Assembly: GCA_022432975.1 (NCBI GenBank)
Contig: CM039508.1
Location: 17,335,330-17,399,329, forward strand
Origin: Begonia masoniana
Lineage: Eukaryota > Streptophyta > Magnoliopsida > Cucurbitales > Begoniaceae
Direction of reading: 5' to 3'
DNA length: 64,000 nt
How positions within the stretch are numbered: the stretch's first letter is position 1; every line of letters begins with the position of its first letter. Below, one piece after another: positions 43,860 to 56,578 of this stretch. Below the pieces are notes generated by a model. That model saw nothing but the letters and a program-made list of their open reading frames with translations. It did not search any database and was not told the origin of the DNA. The position numbers were made by a program, and so were the translations under genes.

Positions 43860-45449
43860 CCTTATTTTCTTTGCTCTAATTTGAACTAAATAAATTCATA
43901 ATTCCCACAAATGAAATATATTCGTGAAAATAACAATTTTCAAGTTATCCTAACCAGAACAACATGCATACTACTAATTTTATCTTAAGTATGCAAAATA
44001 AAAGACTCTTGGGGTGAATGTATTTCCATGAGAAAAGAATTAAACATCCTTAAATGTTACAAAGTTACCTAACTTAATTATGTTTAAGGTGTAATTAACT
44101 TATTTTTTAATCTTGATTAGTATTAAACTAATCACCTTGATGAACTTAATAAATAGATTTATTATTTTTTAATTATATTCTAGTTACACCTTAATGACAA
44201 TTATTTATCAATCCTCTGGTGGCACTTGGCACCACTCGATTGGTTCATTAATTTTTATTCCATTATGTTGCATGTAATATCATCATTCCTCCTATTACAA
44301 TATTGTCCACTTTATGATAAAATCCGTACGGTTTTGTTCTTAGAATTAGTAAAAACGTGTTGTACTAGATAGGAATAAGTACTCTACTTTTAAACTATTC
44401 ACTTTTCATTCTCCCAAACTATGTGAAATTGCACCTCAATGGTATGGATTGGGTCCCCACACTAGGTCATGTCTTCACATGGTGGGGTATCACAATCTCT
44501 CCCTTTCCACAGTTCTAGTTGGGCTATGACTTTGACACCATTTGTAATATCTTCATTCGTCTTAGTGTAATATTTTTCTCTTAACATAAAGCTTGCAACA
44601 ATTTTATTTTTGAGTTAGCCCAAAATGTGTTATATTAAGTAAGGAGGAAAACTCTACTTATCAAACATTTATTTTTCACTATTCCAAGCGATGTACAATT
44701 GATTCACTAGTATGGGTTGCACTCTCACACTAAGTTGTTCTTTTCTTCACATAGAGAGTTGTCACATTACATCATGTCAAACAAAATCTACTTGACATGC
44801 ATTATGCTCCTCAATCTTGACTCGAGCATTTAATATCAGCCACTCGAAGTCGAAATGAGCTAATTTTTTATGCATCATGTTGACTTTGTACATACATAAC
44901 TTTTCATCTGCTAATCTGATTGACTCACTTTTAAAGTCAATTTCTATCATAGGATGTCTATTTAATTCCCCGAAAAGGTGTAGGATTCTAAGATAACCTC
45001 TTCAATTAACTTCAAACAATGGTCATGCTCATAAAATTATCTTTGTCAACCTACTTGTCAAAATTAATATTTGTTTATTCGCACATCCAATTAATTCAAT
45101 TCAACAACCAATAATAACTTAAGATATTTAATATTATGCTTATTTTTAATTAGAAATTGTATCTCAAAGTTAATTAGGCAATTTATTTCCTGAAATCATC
45201 TTGTACGAATGACAGTCAAATATAATGACTAAACTAGTTCATTAATGCTAAGATATAGTATATTACTATTTGCACTTGCATCTTTTATACTCATGTGATT
45301 AGTAAAGTTAATTTTAATTTGAGCTATTAAACTGTCTAACCTTCGATCATTTTGATCATAAGCAATAGAGTCTTGGGCTGCTTCACTACTTTTTGTTATT
45401 AAAGTTCACATCTTTTCTATTGAAATTTTTGTCTTCAAACTTTTTGTTC
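43860..45449. other. Intergenic filler with diverged copies of the USE/TATA repeat
   Basis: Two decayed copies of the 194-bp family lie on the minus strand at about 44280-44430 and 44560-44700. Both keep 24-25 bp between a degraded USE and the TATA position. No gene seen. Confidence 0.5.
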
Positions 45450-46570
45450 CGATATTTTCTTGAAGTCCTTTGATAAAATAGGTTCTTTGAAGTATGATAT
45501 CTCATTATTTGATCATCATGCAATATTTTTGTTATGGCAAGTGAAGATGCGAGTTGTTTTCACACATATGGTTTTAGACAATTCTTTGTTAGGCTTTAAT
45601 AAAATGTCATCATCTTGTGTAGCAAAGGAGAAATTTCAAAAAGATCCAACAGCCCTATCTCCAATACACTTGAATTTACGGAACCAATTGCAGGATGTTC
45701 TAAGGAAGAACACTACTACTAAACTACAAGTAAAATTGAAGCAGCTATGTATGATAAAAACCTTCTTTAGCAAATTAGATATGAAGTAACTACTTTATTC
45801 TCATTGTATTATGAAAGGTACGTCTATTTGAGATCTCATAGTGTCTTAAAGAAAATTTTATCTGACATAGACTATGGAGTGCAAATGTGGTGGAGAGGAT
45901 TTACAATCAATTATTGTGTCCCTTGCTTACTTCTTATAGTACTTTCAAACATACTATTTTACATGATAAGAACGTTCTAACTCTAAAAAAAGTTTATGAT
46001 AGTTTAATTTTGACAGAGAAGACGAAGGAGCTTACTATCGAATTTGAGTCTCAAGGAAAATGACTCATTGTTTGAAGTAAAATACAAAAGATGAATAATG
46101 ATAGCAGTGGAAATATTTAGAGTTCAAACAACATTTCAAAATCAAAGAACTATTATAAGACTAATCTCTTTAAGTACTTTTAATTTGAACAAGTATATGT
46201 AAAACACTATAGGTGAAGTTATAAAGATCAGTAGAAGTATTCTTGTTGGGTTGAAATGACTCAAAAAATCTGTTGTTTTATATGTGATGCAAGGTTCTAC
46301 TATTATAGGTAGTAAGACTATTACGTTTGTTAACTCTCTTTCTAAACATTTATTTGACAAGACTTGGTGGAAATCAAGTGATTAGGTGAAATTATGTTTG
46401 AAATAAGATCTACATCAGAGTCTATATTTCAACCTAGCTCTGATGTTTAAGATGAGGTGGTTACCATATCGTCACCAGTTTCAGTTTCAGTTTCATGACA
46501 GTGTTTTACTGCTAAAAGTAGATCCAAGATAAAGATTACATGATAACAGGGTGAAACTGATTTATTTGCT
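45450..46570 (+). pseudogene. Decayed Ty1/copia gag relic
   Basis: The 109-codon frame at 45460-45789 carries SLKYDISLFDHHAIFLLWQV and VLDNSLLGFNKM, which parallel the gag start of the copia element at 50119. Downstream fragments at 45800-46050 and 46290-46360 also parallel that element (GGTTCTACTATTATAGG), with many stops. No LTR was found. It is old. Confidence 0.75.
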
Positions 46571-47633
46571 TATGTACTTAATATATTCAAAGTTATTGAT
46601 TCTAGTTAGTAGTCTTCTACATATTGAAATGCATTTGGTTGTGATAATTTTATAATTTAAAGACATCATGTAGGAGGCTACTCGAGTTTAAACATTGCTT
46701 GGACCTTATTAGTGCAAGTTGTTGAGTTTGCCCTCAGGGGCTTTGTAGAAGAGGTAGAAAATTTGGTGATTAAAGATTGATGATTTATTTATGCATTGGA
46801 ATTTGTGTAATAAAAAAATTATTAGAGTTTGAATGACCCAATTGCTAATTGTGTGGGCCTAACTCATATTTAATATTGGAGCTTTTTTATATTATTTTGT
46901 ATATAATTTTTTGAGTCACAAAAGTTAATAGTACATTGATTTTCAGCGTAGATTTTTGTTACTACCATTATTTTTTTATTCTGTTAATTGTTTTTTCACA
47001 ATAGATTTTGACATAGCAAACATCATATTTTTCTTTTTTGATTTATTGTTTGATTTATAATAATATATATGCATATATGTGTGTGTGCTCATGGAGTGTA
47101 ACACAAACATGTGCACACAAAAAAAAATATACATGTTATATATATACACACATATACATATGTAGCATTAACGTGTGTAGAGTTAAGAAGTGGTTAGCTA
47201 GCGGAAAGGCCAAGGTGTAATCACCCTAAAAAGGAAGGACATTCTACCAAAGTTAGTGGCTGTCTGGTATTTCTTAACATAGAAACATTTAAGAGGCGGT
47301 TCTCGTGCGTGCACGTCTGCACGCTAACCAGCGGACATTGTGGGCACATGGATTGGGGGCCGCCATGTCCCAACCAAGGCCTACAGCTCTTAAAGTTTCC
47401 ATGATGCAAAGCATTTCCATCCAAAAGGAATAACTTGATTGTTCAATAAAAGGGGCATTTAATCAAGACTTTTGTTTGGAGGGTACGACAATTACTTTCA
47501 CGAGAACAATTAGTGTCGTTGAAATTTTTTGACTGAGTAGAGTTACTTGTTTTGTCGCACAACTGAATTTTTGAAAAAGTAGTTAAGCACTTTGTTGAAT
47601 ATACTTTAAACTATAAAAAACACAAGCTCCATC

Positions 47634-47665
<32 letters not shown>

Positions 47666-49135
47666 TATACATACACATACATATAGATACAAATAAATAC
47701 ATAAAGTCCCAATTCATCGAAGTACGTGGACTCTTCGAGTCGACCCAATTTCAGATCCTTCAGTCTCTAGTGCCAATCGTTTGTTGAGTAGACTCTCTTG
47801 CCCTCTTTGTTTCAATTAGTACATTACATTTTTGAAATTATAAAAACGTGTTGATGAATTTTAAGTTCTTTCCCAAACTTCCTCCTCCGAAACAAAAAGA
47901 ACACGACAAGAAAATTATGTATTTTCTACACTTTATTATTGATGGTAACTAACTAACTGTGGTTAATAGTAACTTCTAGTTGACGAAAATTCATAACTCT
48001 TGCAAAAAAGTTGGTGTAAATAATTATTCTCAAACGTTATCCGTGATCGTCAATAAACTTTTGTCTTTTAAATTTAGATTACACATACTCTTAACCTTTT
48101 TCTCGTCAATATCATTAAAAATTGTGAAATAATAAAGGGTCACTAACAAGTCAAAAAATAAAAAACATTGTCAATTAACTTTCAAGATTTGCTCCTAATT
48201 TGTTAAAATCCAAAGAGACACACACCATATTTCTTCAAGTTTAATTAATACACCATCCATCCTGTCATATCATTCATAATCGTCTCCCTAAGCTTCGAAA
48301 AAGTTGATTAAGAGACGTCATTATATTATTAGTTTTTGAATACAAGTTCTATGATCAATAACATCTTTAATGGCCTCATTCCAACAGCATGATGGAAATA
48401 ATTAAAATAAATATATGGTTAAGATAATGTTTAGGATGAAATTATGTTAAATTATTAAAGGGAATGCCGCTGTTAATATTATATTTGAAGTGCCATTTAT
48501 GCGAGTAGTTTATGGACATTAATAAGTTGGTTTTGATTTTCATAGATAATACATCATTAATAGTGCTTATCCAATAAACCACGTATGATCTTCATGCCAA
48601 GATTGTGATTGGTCAACTATAAATGGATATGCATATACCCATGTCATGTCGGCAAAAAACATAAATAATTTCAACTTCTCTTCTTTTCACTGTTCTAAAT
48701 TAGATTCTTAAAAATGTCACAAATAACGACTTTTTTTTTTTTTTTTTTTTTTTTGAGGATTAAGCTCAATGTGTTAACAAAGCATAAGATATGTGGCAAT
48801 CCGGCTTGTGAAAGTAAAGATGACCCAAAATTCTGTTCATGGTTAAGACCAAGCCCATATTAGTGAGGGTAACCCAACATCATATAGGAGAGTGGACATT
48901 TAGTGATTTATAAGTAAAATTCTCCTCCTTACCTAGCACAAAGTGTTTTGTTGTAACTCAAAAAATAAATTCATGCAGGTTACAACTCAAAACAGACAAC
49001 ATTTTAATTGTAGAATCCAAGAAATCAATAAGATATGAAATACAAAAACCTATTGTGTTTTAGTTAATAACTTTAAAGATCACATGACATGATACTTTTT
49101 GATTTATTAACTTTACTAGCCTACTTCATTGTGTA
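46571..49135. other. Intergenic AT-rich DNA with microsatellites
   Basis: A TA-rich, CATATA-type microsatellite lies near 47633-47665, and T23 at about 48731-48753. A plus-strand copy of the USE/TATA repeat is at 48820-48960, with 25 bp between ACCCAACATCA and TTATAAG. The region 47150-47440 is less AT-rich but shows no gene I recognise. Confidence 0.45.
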
Positions 49136-49385
49136 TGTTAATTTCAGTGTGACCTGATTTCTAACTAGGCCAGGCCAGTACGGCCCACGTTGTAAAACTC
49201 AATATGACTAGGGTTTTATGTTTCCCTATAAATATATGTTTGTGTGACAAAACTCATTGTATCTTGATTTTACATAGTGATTTCTCCTCTGCTAGTAGTT
49301 TTTTCTCTTCTAGGGTTTCCACGTAAATCTTGGTGTCCACTATTTTCTCGTTTTTCTTTTTCGATTTCAGTTCGGCTTTTCAACA
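49136..49385 (+). repeat. 5' LTR of the copia element
   Basis: About 250 bp, TGTTAATTTC to TTTTCAACA. CCCTATAAATATATG at about 49224 provides a TATA box, followed by a T- and C-rich leader. The start is inferred from the TG/CA ends and position; an alternative start is TGTGACC at 49148. No second copy is available to confirm it. Confidence 0.65.
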
Positions 49386-49387
49386 AT

Positions 49388-49399
49388 TGGAATCAGAGC
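49388..49399 (+). other. Primer binding site of the copia element
   Basis: TGGAATCAGAGC differs by one base from the initiator tRNA-Met complement and lies two bases after the LTR. Confidence 0.85.
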
Positions 49400-50118
49400 T
49401 TCAGGTGGAAGGTTTTCAGAAATCAGGGTTTGATTTCTTGAATGTATCGAACGTTTTTCAAGTTTACAATTTCTGTAGTTGAAATTGAAATTTAGAGAAA
49501 AAAGAAAAAAGAAAATAAAAAAAATTAATTTTCTTTTCTCTTCTGAGTGAAGAAACAGAAAAATAAATTTTCTCTGTTGTTCTTCTTCGACAGAGAAGAA
49601 TAGAGGAGCCTATTATGTTCTGCCCGAGCCTGTAGCCTCGACGCGAAGCTATAGAACAGAACGCTGCCGCGCCGTCGTCAGTCGAGCCCCTGTTGCCCTA
49701 GTCATCATCGTTCTATCAAGCCACGCTCTCCGATCAGAACTCGTCTCTACGCTCGCACAGAAGCAGCGTAGCCGCCGTCTGCCGAAAAACAGAACCCGCT
49801 ACCGTCCGCCGAAGAACAGAACCTGTCACCGATCTACTCCGACGCAATCTCTGAACCCTCAGTCGCGCTCACGCCGCTGCTCACACGGTGAAAATTCTCT
49901 GTTCAGTTTTTAGTATTTTTCACAGGTTTCAAAATTCTGCATATTGATTATTTGGATGCTGGAAATTTGTTAATTTTGGACTCAATATTCTGAAATTTTG
50001 TTCGTGAAATCTTAGGGTTCTGAAGTTTATTTTGGAGGGTTGAGATATTGTTTGCTGTTTTTTTGGAGTAATTATCTGGTGAAGATATTTTTAGGAAAAT
50101 ATTCTGAATTTTTGAGAG
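49400..50118 (+). other. Untranslated leader of the copia element
   Basis: A transcribed leader before gag. It includes a purine-rich stretch, then a GC-rich block at 49610-49890 with repeated GCCGTC and GAACAGAACC phrases. No open frame seen. Confidence 0.6.
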
Positions 50119-51000
50119 ATGACATCATTAAAATATGATATTCCTTTGCTGGATAGGAATACAAGATCTTTAATATGGCAGGTAAAGATGCGAGACCTTC
50201 TCTCTCAAATAGAATTGGATGATATGTTACTTGGTTTTGATAATATGCCTGAGTCTTGGTCAGAGGCGGAGAACTCACAAGAGACAGAAAAACATTATCT
50301 TTTATTCGTCTACACTTGTCAAATTCAATTTTGGAGGATGTGTTGAATGCGAAATATGCTACTGAAGTATAGTCAAAATTGGAAGAATTGTGCCAACATA
50401 AAACTCTGACGAGTAAGCTGCATTTGAAGCAACGATTATATTTCATCATATGAGAGAAGGGTCTTCTATCGACGAACACTTGTGTGCATTCAAAGAGATA
50501 GTTTCGGATTTGGAAACTTTGGAGTGCAAAGATGATGATGAGGATTTAGCTTTGATTTTGTTGTGCTCGCTGCCTGTTTTGTACTATATTTTCCAGGACA
50601 TGATGTTATATAGTCGTGACTCGTTAACCCTGAAGGAAGTTTGTGATGCTTTGCTTTCAAAGGAAAGGATGAAACACCTTATAGTTGGATATGGAATTCA
50701 AAGGTGAGGGACTGGTTACTCGAGGTAGAGCTACAGAGAAGTCGGAGAAAAACAGTCATGGCAGAAAGAATTCAAGGGGCAGATCAATGTCCAGGAATAG
50801 AAACAATGTTTGTTTTTACTATCAGAAAAAAGGATATATAAAATCAGAGTGTTATCAGCTGCAAAACAAGAGAAAAGAACAAAGTGAACAAAATGGAAAA
50901 CAGTCAGGGAACTCTGGTGAAGTTGTTGTTGCTAAAGATGAAAGTGAAAGTGATCAAGGTAATCTATTGATAGTGTCTAAGGAAAACTCAAGGTCATTTG
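50119..51000 (+). pseudogene. Copia Gag remnant
   Basis: Fragments in three frames: SLKYDIPLLDRNTRSLIWQV (gag start), SIDEHLCAFKEIVSDLETLE with LALILLCSLP, and a knuckle region CFYYQKKGYIKSECYQL. That knuckle has lost the second Cys and the His of CX2CX4HX4C. Frameshifts lie near 50340 and 50690. Confidence 0.9.
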
Positions 51001-52220
51001 ATGAATGGGTTCTGGATTCGGCTTGCACATTTCATATGTGTTTCAATCGAGAATGGTTTTCAACTTATGAGACTGTGAGAAAAGGAGCTGTATTAATGGC
51101 AATAATGCATCATGTAATATTGCAGGAATTAGTATAGTGAGAATCAAAATGTATGAGGGAGTAGTCAGACAGTTAGTGATGTGCGATACGTTCCCGAGTT
51201 GCAGAGGAATTTGATCTCGTTGAGTACTCTGGATATTAAAGGGTACAAGTGCATCGGTGAAGGTGGAGTTTTGAAGATCAGTCGAGGATTCTCTTGTTAT
51301 TATGAAAGGAAAGAGAAAGTCTAGAAATCTGTACATTTTGCAGGGTTCTACAGTTGTTGGGGATGTGGCTGTTAGTACTTCAATGTCAGATGAAGATCTC
51401 ACCAGTTTATGGCATATGCGTCTGAGACACATGAGTCAAAATGGTTTGACTGAACTAAGTAAAAGGAGACTTCTGAATGGTCAGAGCACCAATAAAGTAC
51501 AGTTTTGCGAGCATTGTCTAGTCTAGAAACAGAAAAGAGTCAAATTTGCTATGGGCACTCACAATTAAAAGGAGATTCTAGATTATATTCACTCAGAACT
51601 ATGGGAACCATCACAAGTGCCTTCCAAGGGAGGGGCACATTATATGTTAACATTCATAGATGATTTCTCCAGAAAAGTATGGGTATTCTTCTTGAAGAAA
51701 AAGAGTGATGTATTTTCTACTTTCAAGGACTGGAAAACGATGGTTGAAAAGCAGACAGAGAGGCAGGTAAAACATCTTCACACCGATAATGGATTGGAGT
51801 TTTGTTTAGAGGAGTTCAATTCTTTTTACAAAACAGAAGAAATTTTGAGGCATCTGACAATTTCGGGGACTCCATGGTGTAGCAGAGAGAATGAATAGAA
51901 CTTTGATGGAGAAAGTTTGGTGTATGCTCTCAAGTTTAGGTTTACCTAAGTCATTTTGGGCTGAAGCTGCAGAAACTGCTTGTTACATCGTAAATCGTTC
52001 ACAAGCAGTACTGCTCTTAATAAGAAAACTGCTAAAGAAGTTTGGTCTGGTACTCCTGCCGATTATTCAATTTCGAGAGTGTTTGGTTGCCCTGAATATG
52101 CTTATGTTGATCAAGGTAAGTTAGAATCAAGATCACTAAAGTGCGTATTCCTTGGGTACAAGTTTGGGGTGAAGGGATAAAAATTATGGTGCCTAAGATA
52201 TAATAAAGTTAGACACAGTA
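51001..52220 (+). pseudogene. Copia protease and integrase remnant
   Basis: EWVLDSACTFHMCFNREWF is the protease active-site region. LTSLWHMRLRHMSQNGL with CEHCLV is the His/Cys pre-integrase. MLTFIDDFSRKVWVFFLK and HTDNGLEF give two of the catalytic Asp residues, and MNRTLMEKVWCMLSSLGLPK lies near the third acidic position. Stops and frameshifts occur at about 51137, 51526, 51570, 51895 and 52020. D1 interrupts the frame at 52221. Confidence 0.92.
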
Positions 52221-53529
52221 TGTAACACCCGAATTTACGGGATTTTGTAAATAAATAAATAATATAATGGCATTTTATTGCAATTACGTCAAATTAAGTC
52301 AGTTTTGTAAAAAGAAAGCGTTATAACGATCCTCATAATTGATAAGGATTTTAAGAAAATTTTGGGAATTTTAGGAGTTTAACGCTAATTTTACGAGAAA
52401 TACATTTATCTTAATATAAAGGATACTTTAGTAAAAATACTAAACAGAGTGTGAATTGTGAATGGACAGTTTTAAAAGAACCCTGGTAAAGAGTTGAAGT
52501 TATTGGTGAATTAAGAAAATTTGGAGAAGCCAAATCGTTAGATAATTAACGAAACGAAGGACGAAACAAATGGAAAATCAAAGGAAGGGCAAAATGGTAA
52601 TTTGCAAAGTCAAAAATTTTAATTAAAAACATGTTTCTTCTTCTTCTCCGGCACTCCACGCCTTCTCCTCTGTGATTTTTCTCCTCCGACGATTCCCTTA
52701 CAGCTTTCCACTTTCCGACTATCGTTCCTCCTCCGTTCGTCGTCCATCCTTCACGTTTTCTCCTCCTCTCGCAACCCTAGGTATGATTCTATGCTTTTGG
52801 AGTGTTATAGTTCAGTTTTCACAGAGTTTAAACGTTTAGGGTTTTGTGAAAAATGCGAATTAGGTTTAGAAATCGGTAGAGTTACCGTATTGGTGAATCT
52901 ATTGAACGAGTTAAACGTTATTGGACGAAATCTAGAGTGTATTCGGGTGTTTAGGTTGAAAAACCAGATTTTTAGGTTTGAGAATCTCCGTCAATGGAGT
53001 TTAGAAATTTACGAGCGTGAATTTCTCGGTAAAATGCCTCATTGAGCTAAGTTATAATTTAAGGAGAATTTCCTTAGTTATGTTTTCGTTGAATTTGGAC
53101 GTTAATTGGTTGAATCTCGTGTTAATGTTAATTGTTGTGTTTTGCCTTAGACAAACGACGCTCGTGGACGGAGCTCGAAGTTCAGCACGCACGAGGTAAG
53201 TTCTCGTGACCTACTTGGTCGAGTGGCCTACACCGTATGTCGATGTCGCGTCGAGGATCTATGGAGAGTTGTTTGTTTATATGCTTTGGTCGGGTAGATA
53301 GGGTTAGTTCATTTATAGGTTATGCTTTTTATAGTCTTGATGGTATGTATGATGTTTGTTTATTTTAGGTCTATAACTGTTCATGCATCACGTATTTTAA
53401 AATAGCATGAAAACGTATTTCTGCACGTGTTTAAGAAAATGAAATGAATGAACATAATGAATCAATGTAATCTGTATCTGGTTACGCGAGGTGGGGCTCA
53501 TGCAAGGCTGTTACGGGTGCGAGCGTGTA

Positions 53530-53550
53530 CCCCCCCCCCCCCCCCCCCCC
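53530..53550 (+). repeat. C21 homopolymer in intron 2 of D1
   Basis: Twenty-one consecutive C residues in a GC-rich part of intron 2. D2 has no such run in the matching place (57880-57970). Its length in the assembly may not be reliable. Confidence 0.9.
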
Positions 53551-54239
53551 GGTTAGGTTAAGAGGGCAGTCCGACCACAGGATGTGTCCTCTCCATCTAA
53601 TAGGCTGAGACCTCGGTGACATTCTGTCTGCGACGTAATGATAAGTAAATGTTGCATGATTTCTGAAACTCATACGCACAGCATGCATTTACATTTACAA
53701 AACTTACTGAGCCTTTAGCTCATAGTGTGTCTGTATGGTGTAGGTGATATCGAAGCAGGTGAGGACGATGTTTCCTCCGCCCGATGTATAGGATGGTTGA
53801 AGAAGAATGGCTGTGGTGGTGTGCATGGACAGTCGACGCGAATTTTGACCCGTGGGGGGTAACAGTTAGGTATTTTGAGGGTTTTTGGGCGAAATGAGTT
53901 GATTGTGGATTACTGTATAGTGAATTATTGTATAGTTAGAAGCATTTTAAGATGTTTGGTTCTGGATAGTGGATAGGTTATGTTTTGAGTTTTTAAACGT
54001 TTTGAAAATGTATTTTGTAAATGTGTTGTATTAGGGAAATGATCGGTTTTTAAACATATCCATGCGGTTTGTTTTTATGAAACTAGGCTATGTTTTAAAC
54101 GTGTTTTGAGTTGTTGTTTTGGATGAGATTTTGAGTGAGTTTATGTTGAAATGTATGGTTGATGTAGGTGAATTGTGTTAAGGAATATGTTGAAGTTGTG
54201 TTTATAGGAAGGAGTGTGCTGGGTGCCTGGAAAGAACAA

Positions 54240-54480
54240 GGGAAAAATGAGGGGCGATCGAATGCCTAAGGTTTGGCGTTTGAACGCAGAACTCTCTGAA
54301 AAAAAAACAAAGAGTTATGTGATCGATCGCCAAGGGAGGGGCGATCGATCGGTTTACAGGTCGGTTTATGCGTTCTGGAAACAGAATGTGAACCGACCGA
54401 TCGCCAAACATTTGGCGATCGATCGGTTCGTCAAGGGCCGCCCGATCGGCTGTTGAATAGCCGATCGAGCGCCCCTTTGC
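54240..54480 (+). repeat. CGATCGATCG-rich hairpin block in D1
   Basis: Inverted pairs CGATCGATCGCC/GGCGATCGATCG, CGATCGCCAAA/TTTGGCGATCG and CGATCGGCT/AGCCGATCG. It occupies the position of the hairpin cluster in LTR G and the CGATCG block in F. Confidence 0.85.
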
Positions 54481-54707
54481 TTTCCTGGCCTTTGACGTTT
54501 TTGCCCTCGCTTCTGTTTAGCCGATTTTCCTTATGTTTTAATTGTTTTTTTTTCAATAATTGTTTTAACTTTATTTAAATAGTTTTAAATGGTTTTTAAT
54601 TCTATCAACGTTTTAAATTTTCGCTTTTACGTTATAGGATTTACTTAGGTTATAAAAAAATAAAAATTTGTACGGCAAAAATTAGGAATAGTTTAAGGGT
54701 CGCTACA

Positions 54708-55914
54708 TAGTAGAGATGTGGTATTTGATGAGACTACTATGTTGAATAAATCATCTTCAAAGGTCTTGCCAGAAAAGCCTAATCAGATATCCAGTGGAAA
54801 TTTTGAAGTTGAACCTGGATCAAGATTGACATCAGAATCTTCAGTTCAAGACAGTTCAGAAACACATGATGATATTATTTCTCTACAGTTACCAGTATTG
54901 GCTTTTCCACAATATTGCATTGCCAAAAATAGACCGATGAGGGAGATTAGACCTCCACAAAAATATGAGGAAGCAGATTTAGTTGCTTATGCTTTGAGTG
55001 TAGTTGAAAGCATTGATGCATGTGATGAACCATCTATCTATTCAGAGGTAGTAAGTTCAAAAGATTATGAAAAATGGATGATTGCTATGTAGGAGGATAT
55101 AGACTCTCTTCAGAAGAATGGCACGTGGAACTTAGTTGAGTTGCCTAAGGACAAGAAATCTGTTCATTGCAAATGAGTGTTCAAGAAAAAAGAAGGTACA
55201 CCGGGTGTTAAAGAAGACAGGTACAAAGCACGTCTGGTTGTTAAGGGTTACAGTCAGATCCCAGGTGTAGACTTCACTGATGTGTTTTCTCCAGTTGTTA
55301 AGCATAGCTCGATTCGAGCTTTGTTAGGCGTTGTGGCTATGCACGACCTTGAGCTTGAGCAGTTGGATGTGAAAACTGCATTTTCACATGGAAAACTTGA
55401 GGAGGATATCTATATGCACCAACCTAAAGGTTTCAAAGTTCCTGGAAAGAAGACTTATGTTTGTTCGTTGAAAAAATCTCTCTATAGTCTAAAGAAATCG
55501 CCATGACAGTGGTATAAGAGATTTGATTCATTCATGACTGATCAAGGTTTTAGAAGGAGCAATTACGACAGTTATGTTTACATGAAGAATGACAAGAATG
55601 GATCAGTGATTTATCTGCTCTTACGTAGATGATATATTGATAGCAGCTAAAGATATAAAAGATATCAAAAGGATTAAGGACAATTGAGTAATGAATTTGA
55701 GATGAAAGATTTTGGAGCCATCAAAAGAATTCTTGGTATGGAAATACAGAGAGATAGGAAAGCTGGTAAACTGTACCTAAGTCAAAAGGGGTATATTTAG
55801 AAGGTTCTTTATAGGTTTAACATGAATAAATCTAAGCTTGTTAGTATCCCATTAGCAGCCCATTTTAAACTTTCATATGCTTTATGTCCTCAGTGAGATG
55901 AAGAAGTTAATTAT
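54708..55914 (+). pseudogene. Copia reverse transcriptase remnant
   Basis: SRDVVFDE-type start, then RYKARLVVKGYSQIPGVDF, TDVFSPVVKHSSIRALL, LEQLDVKTAFSHGKLEEDIY (catalytic Asp) and YVDD at about 55622-55633. Stops at about 55090, 55155, 55504, 55797 and 55894 and one-base shifts near 55620 and 55680 break it. Several stops fit TGG to TGA or CGA to TGA changes. Confidence 0.94.
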
Positions 55915-56578
55915 ATGTCACGTGTTTCATATTCTAGTGTAGTGGGATTGCTTATGTATGCTATGATTTGCACGCGTCCAGATTTATCTTATGCAGTCAG
56001 TGCAGTAAGTAGATACATGGCTAATCCAAGAAAGGAACACTGGAAAGCTGTTCAGTGGATTCTTAGGTATCTGTGTGGGACTAATGATGTATGTCTTCAA
56101 TTTGAAAGAAATAAAGATTCGGTAACTGGACACGTTGATTCTGACTATGCAGGAGATATTGATAAGAGGAGATCTCTCACAGGATATGTTTTTACAGTTC
56201 ACGGTTGTGCCATTAGTTGGAGAGCTACTTTACAAGATACCGTCGCATTGTCTACTACAGAGGCAGAATATATGGCTATTACAGAAACATGCGAGGAAGC
56301 CATATGGTTGAAATATTTGTTCAGTGAACTCAATAAAGAATTGCAGATTTCCACAGTATTTTGCAACAGTCAGAGTGCTATTTTTCTCACCAAAGATCAG
56401 ATATTTCATGAGAATACGAAGCACATTGATATTCGTTATCATTTTGTTCGCGATGTTATTGCTTGCTCGTGGTGATTTCGTAGTGAGTAAGATTAGTACT
56501 CATGATAATCCTACTCATATCATGACTAAGATTTTGGCCACATCTGAGTTCAAACTTTGTTTGAGCTTGGTTGGTATT
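55915..56578 (+). pseudogene. Copia RNase H remnant
   Basis: A 186-codon open stretch. SYSSVVGLLMYAMICTRPDL and WKAVQWILRYLCGT form the connection; GHVDSDYAGDIDKRRSLTGY, ALSTTEAEYMAI and CNSQSAIFL carry the acidic RNase H residues. A one-base shift near 56460 precedes [16 protein letters not shown], the usual end of copia pol. LTR D2 follows directly. Confidence 0.94.

Larger units (their letters stand above)
52221..54707 (+). mobile_element. Solo LTR D1, inserted in the copia element
   Basis: 2487 bp, TGTAACACCCGAA to GGGTCGCTACA. The flanks CAGTA (52216-52220) and TAGTA (54708-54712) agree at 4 of 5 bases. Removing LTR and one flank brings the copia frame back together at a conserved position. 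Layout: exon 1 ends CCCTAG at 52780, intron 1 52781-53150, exon 2 53151-53195 (45 nt), intron 2 53196-53743, exon 3 from 53744. Arms CCTACACCGTA (53227-53237) and TATGGTGTAGG (53734-53744) pair with one G-U. Hairpin TGAGC-CTTTA-GCTCA is at 53708-53722. Confidence 0.92.
49136..56578 (+). mobile_element. Ty1/copia retrotransposon, decayed and split
   Basis: A copia-type element (integrase before reverse transcriptase) in plus sense, with 5' LTR, primer site, leader, gag, protease, integrase, reverse transcriptase and RNase H in order. It has many stops and frameshifts, and solo LTR D1 sits between the integrase and reverse transcriptase regions. Its 3' LTR is not in the window: LTR D2 inserted right after the last coding motif (56579). 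Older than both D1 and D2. Confidence 0.92.

Noticed and set aside
47150..47440. Possible small gene or RNA in a less AT-rich patch
   Set aside because: Frames are short (60-67 codons) on opposite strands, with no recognisable product or RNA structure that I could support.
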